From Halobacteriovoraceae bacterium (GTDB lineage Bacteria > Bdellovibrionota > Bacteriovoracia > Bacteriovoracales > Bacteriovoracaceae), in assembly GCA_002711995.1 (NCBI GenBank), contig PASN01000009.1:181019-245018 (forward strand): DNA of 64,000 nucleotides, written 5' to 3'. A program made the translations under genes and the position numbers. Shown piece by piece: positions 61,842 through 64,000 of this stretch (position 1 is the stretch's first letter; the number at the start of each line of letters is the position of its first letter). The notes under the pieces are model-generated. The model was not told the DNA's origin. It worked only from the letters and a program-made list of their open reading frames with translations, and ran no database searches.

Positions 61842-63626
61842 ATGACAAAAATCGCAAAGCCACTCGTCTTAATAGGACTTACCGCCAGCATGGCAGGCCA
61901 TACAGCTTATCCAGGCCATCTAACTAAAAGATTTAACTTTAGCCAAGAAAAGCTAAGCAAGGCTAAGTTTCTAAAGTCCAACTTGCTGAACAAGAACATT
62001 AAAGGCGATATCATTAGCGACTCTGCATCAGGAGATGAGCCTAAAAATTGGTTCAACCTCTCCCCCGATGAGGACTCCATCCAAGGAGTCTCGACGGAAA
62101 AACTTTATAAAAACTTTGGCCAGCCTTTTGAGGAAGTAATAGTCGCCGTCATAGACTCTGGTGTCGATGTCAATCATGAAGACCTTCAAGGAAAGGTTTG
62201 GATCAATGAAGATGAAATCCCAAACAACAATATCGATGACGACAATAACGGCTACATTGACGATGTGTATGGTTGGAACTTTATTGGTGGAAAGAAAGGA
62301 ATGGCCACCTTTAAAAGAGACAATTCTATTAATGGCATTAAGCTAATTAAAGGAGACCCGGCCTATCAAGTGAACTCTGACACCCTTGAGATGACCAGAG
62401 AAGTAAAAAGACTAAGAGAACTTAAAGAAGACTTAGCAAAAGATGGTTACTACCTATTGCCTGAAGAGGTAAAAAAACTAAAAGAGCTTAGCGAGATCGT
62501 AGAATCAAAAAGCAAAAGCGCTTCAAGATATTTCAAGACTCTTTCACAAGAAAAGAAAAGTTACGAGGAAGGGCTGGAAGTTTTAAAGGCCGCTGGACTT
62601 AAGACCTACACAATGGAAGCAGTCTCAAACTTTGAGCCACAAAACAGTGAACAAGAACAGGCAAAGCAGAAAATGATGAGCATCTATGCTCAAGGCTACT
62701 CTCATGATGAAATCTATGAGTACTACGACTACTTTAAGGCCCAGGCGCTGTTTCACTACAATCTTGAAAGCGACACGCGCTCCACAATTGTTGGAGACAA
62801 TATTAAAGACAAATACGAAAGAGACTACGGAAACAATGATGTGATTGGCCCAGACTCAAGTCATGGCACTCACGTAGCGGGCATTATAGCTGCTGCCAGA
62901 AACAACGGAATAGGAATGAACGGTGTTGCCAGCAACGTAAAGATCATGGCGATTAGGGCCGTGCCTAATGGGGATGAAAGAGACAAAGATGTTGCAAACT
63001 CAATATATTACGCTGTGGACAACGGTGCCAAAGTAATAAACATGAGCTTTGGAAAGTCCTACTCTCCATATAAAGATATTGTGGACGAGGCAGTTGAATA
63101 TGCGAGATCAAAAGGTGTTCTTTTAGTTCACGCAGCTGGCAACGACTCAAAGGACCTAGATGAAAATGACAACTTTCCTAATAAAATAGTTAACGGTGAG
63201 CCGGTTGAAAACTGGCTAGAAGTTGGAGCTTCGGCCTTTATGAACGGACCTTTGCTTCCGGCCTCATTTTCTAACTACGGCAAGACAACTGTGGACATCT
63301 TTGCGCCAGGAAAGAACATTTATGCCACATTTCCGGACAATGAGTATAAGACTATTTCAGGAACCAGCATGGCATCCCCTGTGGTTGCAGGTGTGGCCGC
63401 CTTGATTCTTGGCTATTTGCCTGAGCTTACAGCGGCAGAGCTTAAGGAGGCAATCATGTCCTCTTCAGATCGCCAAGCAAATCTAAAAGTTGTTTCGCCG
63501 GGATCGGAAATGGTATTTTTCTCTGAGTTAAGCGTTTCAGGTGGTGTGGCAAACGCATTTGAGGCCCTAAACACTTTAACTCGAGACACCCAAGTTCCAT
63601 ATAGAGTTAAACTGGCCGGAATTTAA
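61842..63626 (+). CDS. Subtilisin-like S8 serine protease with long insertion
   Basis: A 594-residue exported protease. After a short signal-like stretch and propeptide region, the catalytic aspartate is in VAVIDSGVDV (Asp-105), the histidine in SSHGTHVAGI (His-341), and the serine in SGTSMASPVVAG (Ser-509); the oxyanion asparagine is in HAAGND. Between Asp and His lies an insertion of about 180 residues, mostly charged helix, after the DDDNNGYIDDVYGWNF loop. Insertions here may control access to the active site. ATG at 61842 follows GGGGGAT; earlier in-frame TTG is less likely. Confidence 0.93.
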   Translation: MTKIAKPLVLIGLTASMAGHTAYPGHLTKRFNFSQEKLSKAKFLKSNLLNKNIKGDIISDSASGDEPKNWFNLSPDEDSIQGVSTEKLYKNFGQPFEEVIVAVIDSGVDVNHEDLQGKVWINEDEIPNNNIDDDNNGYIDDVYGWNFIGGKKGMATFKRDNSINGIKLIKGDPAYQVNSDTLEMTREVKRLRELKEDLAKDGYYLLPEEVKKLKELSEIVESKSKSASRYFKTLSQEKKSYEEGLEVLKAAGLKTYTMEAVSNFEPQNSEQEQAKQKMMSIYAQGYSHDEIYEYYDYFKAQALFHYNLESDTRSTIVGDNIKDKYERDYGNNDVIGPDSSHGTHVAGIIAAARNNGIGMNGVASNVKIMAIRAVPNGDERDKDVANSIYYAVDNGAKVINMSFGKSYSPYKDIVDEAVEYARSKGVLLVHAAGNDSKDLDENDNFPNKIVNGEPVENWLEVGASAFMNGPLLPASFSNYGKTTVDIFAPGKNIYATFPDNEYKTISGTSMASPVVAGVAALILGYLPELTAAELKEAIMSSSDRQANLKVVSPGSEMVFFSELSVSGGVANAFEALNTLTRDTQVPYRVKLAGI

Positions 63627-63655
63627 TTTCTTCACATAAGTTAAACATATCCAAA

Positions 63656-63681
63656 GCCTGGTTTCATACCAGGCCTTTTTC
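63656..63681 (+). terminator. Rho-independent terminator after the S8 protease gene
   Basis: GCCTGGT (63656-63662) and ACCAGGC (63668-63674) form a seven-pair stem with a five-base loop, followed by CTTTTTCTATTTTT. Confidence 0.9.
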
Positions 63682-63814
63682 TATTTTTAATCCCAGACTT
63701 TTTTGATTTTTTTGGCAATTCTTCCGATAAAAGGGAGAAATGACACCTCGCAATCTGTTACAATATCCGCAAATTTTAAATAGTTAGGATATAAAAACAA
63801 AAAAGGAATCCACA

Positions 63815-64000
63815 GTGGAAGACAAAAAGAAACAACAAGCGTTGGACTATCACGCTCAGGGAAGACCGGGAAAAATTGAAGTTATCTCTACAAAGCCATG
63901 TGTAACTTCAAGAGAACTATCATTGGCCTACTCTCCAGGAGTGGCCCAACCATGTTTAAAAATCGCCGAAAATCCTGAAGATGTTTACAAATACACCGCC
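63815..64000 (+). CDS. maeB: NADP-dependent malic enzyme, N-terminal part only
   Basis: The first 62 codons of a malic enzyme start at GTG 63815, ten bases after AAAAGGA, and run off the window. The visible segment LDYHAQGRPGKIEVISTKPC then SRELSLAYSPGVAQPC is the family's conserved beginning, containing the catalytic tyrosine region. It decarboxylates malate to pyruvate. Whether it carries the C-terminal phosphotransacetylase domain cannot be seen. Confidence 0.88.
   Translation, partial: MEDKKKQQALDYHAQGRPGKIEVISTKPCVTSRELSLAYSPGVAQPCLKIAENPEDVYKYTA

Overview
The window is a chromosomal segment from a low-GC (roughly 40%), flagellated, Gram-negative bacterium. Gene content points to Bdellovibrionota, most likely the Bacteriovorax/Halobacteriovorax side. 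The evidence is a polar-type flagellar export operon with FlhF/FlhG, a SUV3-like RNA helicase, a CarD-type regulator fused to a zinc ribbon, many secreted or lipid-anchored proteins without recognisable families, and a SpoIID-amidase pair. This is an inference from gene content; no rRNA gene is present to settle it. No phage, insertion sequence or CRISPR array is visible, and almost everything looks like core chromosome.

Layout. 1-10.9 kb holds an HD-GYP c-di-GMP phosphodiesterase, a PEP-repeat membrane protein, a DUF455 ferritin-like/ATP-grasp pair, a SUV3-like helicase, an M28 aminopeptidase and small genes. 10.8-13 kb is feoA-feoB for ferrous iron uptake. 13-15.4 kb is a PAS-containing membrane sensor-like protein. 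15.5-27 kb is one long minus-strand flagellar operon, fliL-M-N-O-P-Q-R-flhB-A-F-G-fliA, with a near-consensus sigma70-type promoter before fliL and a hairpin terminator after fliA. 27-33 kb carries a MAPEG protein, HU, a DsbA-like lipoprotein, the spoIID-amidase operon and a degenerate uracil-DNA-glycosylase-like protein. 33-35 kb is uvrC, broken by a single in-frame TGA. 35-46.5 kb has a zinc-ribbon/CarD protein, a glycine-rich secreted protein, murJ, a structured leader RNA before a small gene, serA-purA, a prepilin-like protein and mtaB. Two tRNA genes (Lys, Glu) follow. 47-58.6 kb is mostly secreted, lipid-anchored or stress-type proteins (a 1114-residue lipoprotein, scramblase-like protein, cytochrome c, CarD, glutathionyl-hydroquinone-reductase-like protein, four-BON protein) plus trmO with a hotdog thioesterase. 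58.6-61 kb is a phhA-phhB-flavoprotein operon for phenylalanine hydroxylation. coaE, a subtilase and the start of a malic enzyme gene close the window.

The points most worth following are five. (1) uvrC has TGA exactly where the conserved DGG motif calls for glycine. (2) The leader at 40048-40176 carries several GGA motifs in hairpin loops, including one over the ribosome binding site, as expected for a CsrA/RsmA target. (3) FlhF has lost its Walker A lysine and other GTPase signatures although FlhG is intact. (4) A disulfide-oxidoreductase-like flavoprotein gene overlaps phhB and is a candidate for the missing pterin-recycling reductase. (5) The UDG-like protein lacks both catalytic motifs.
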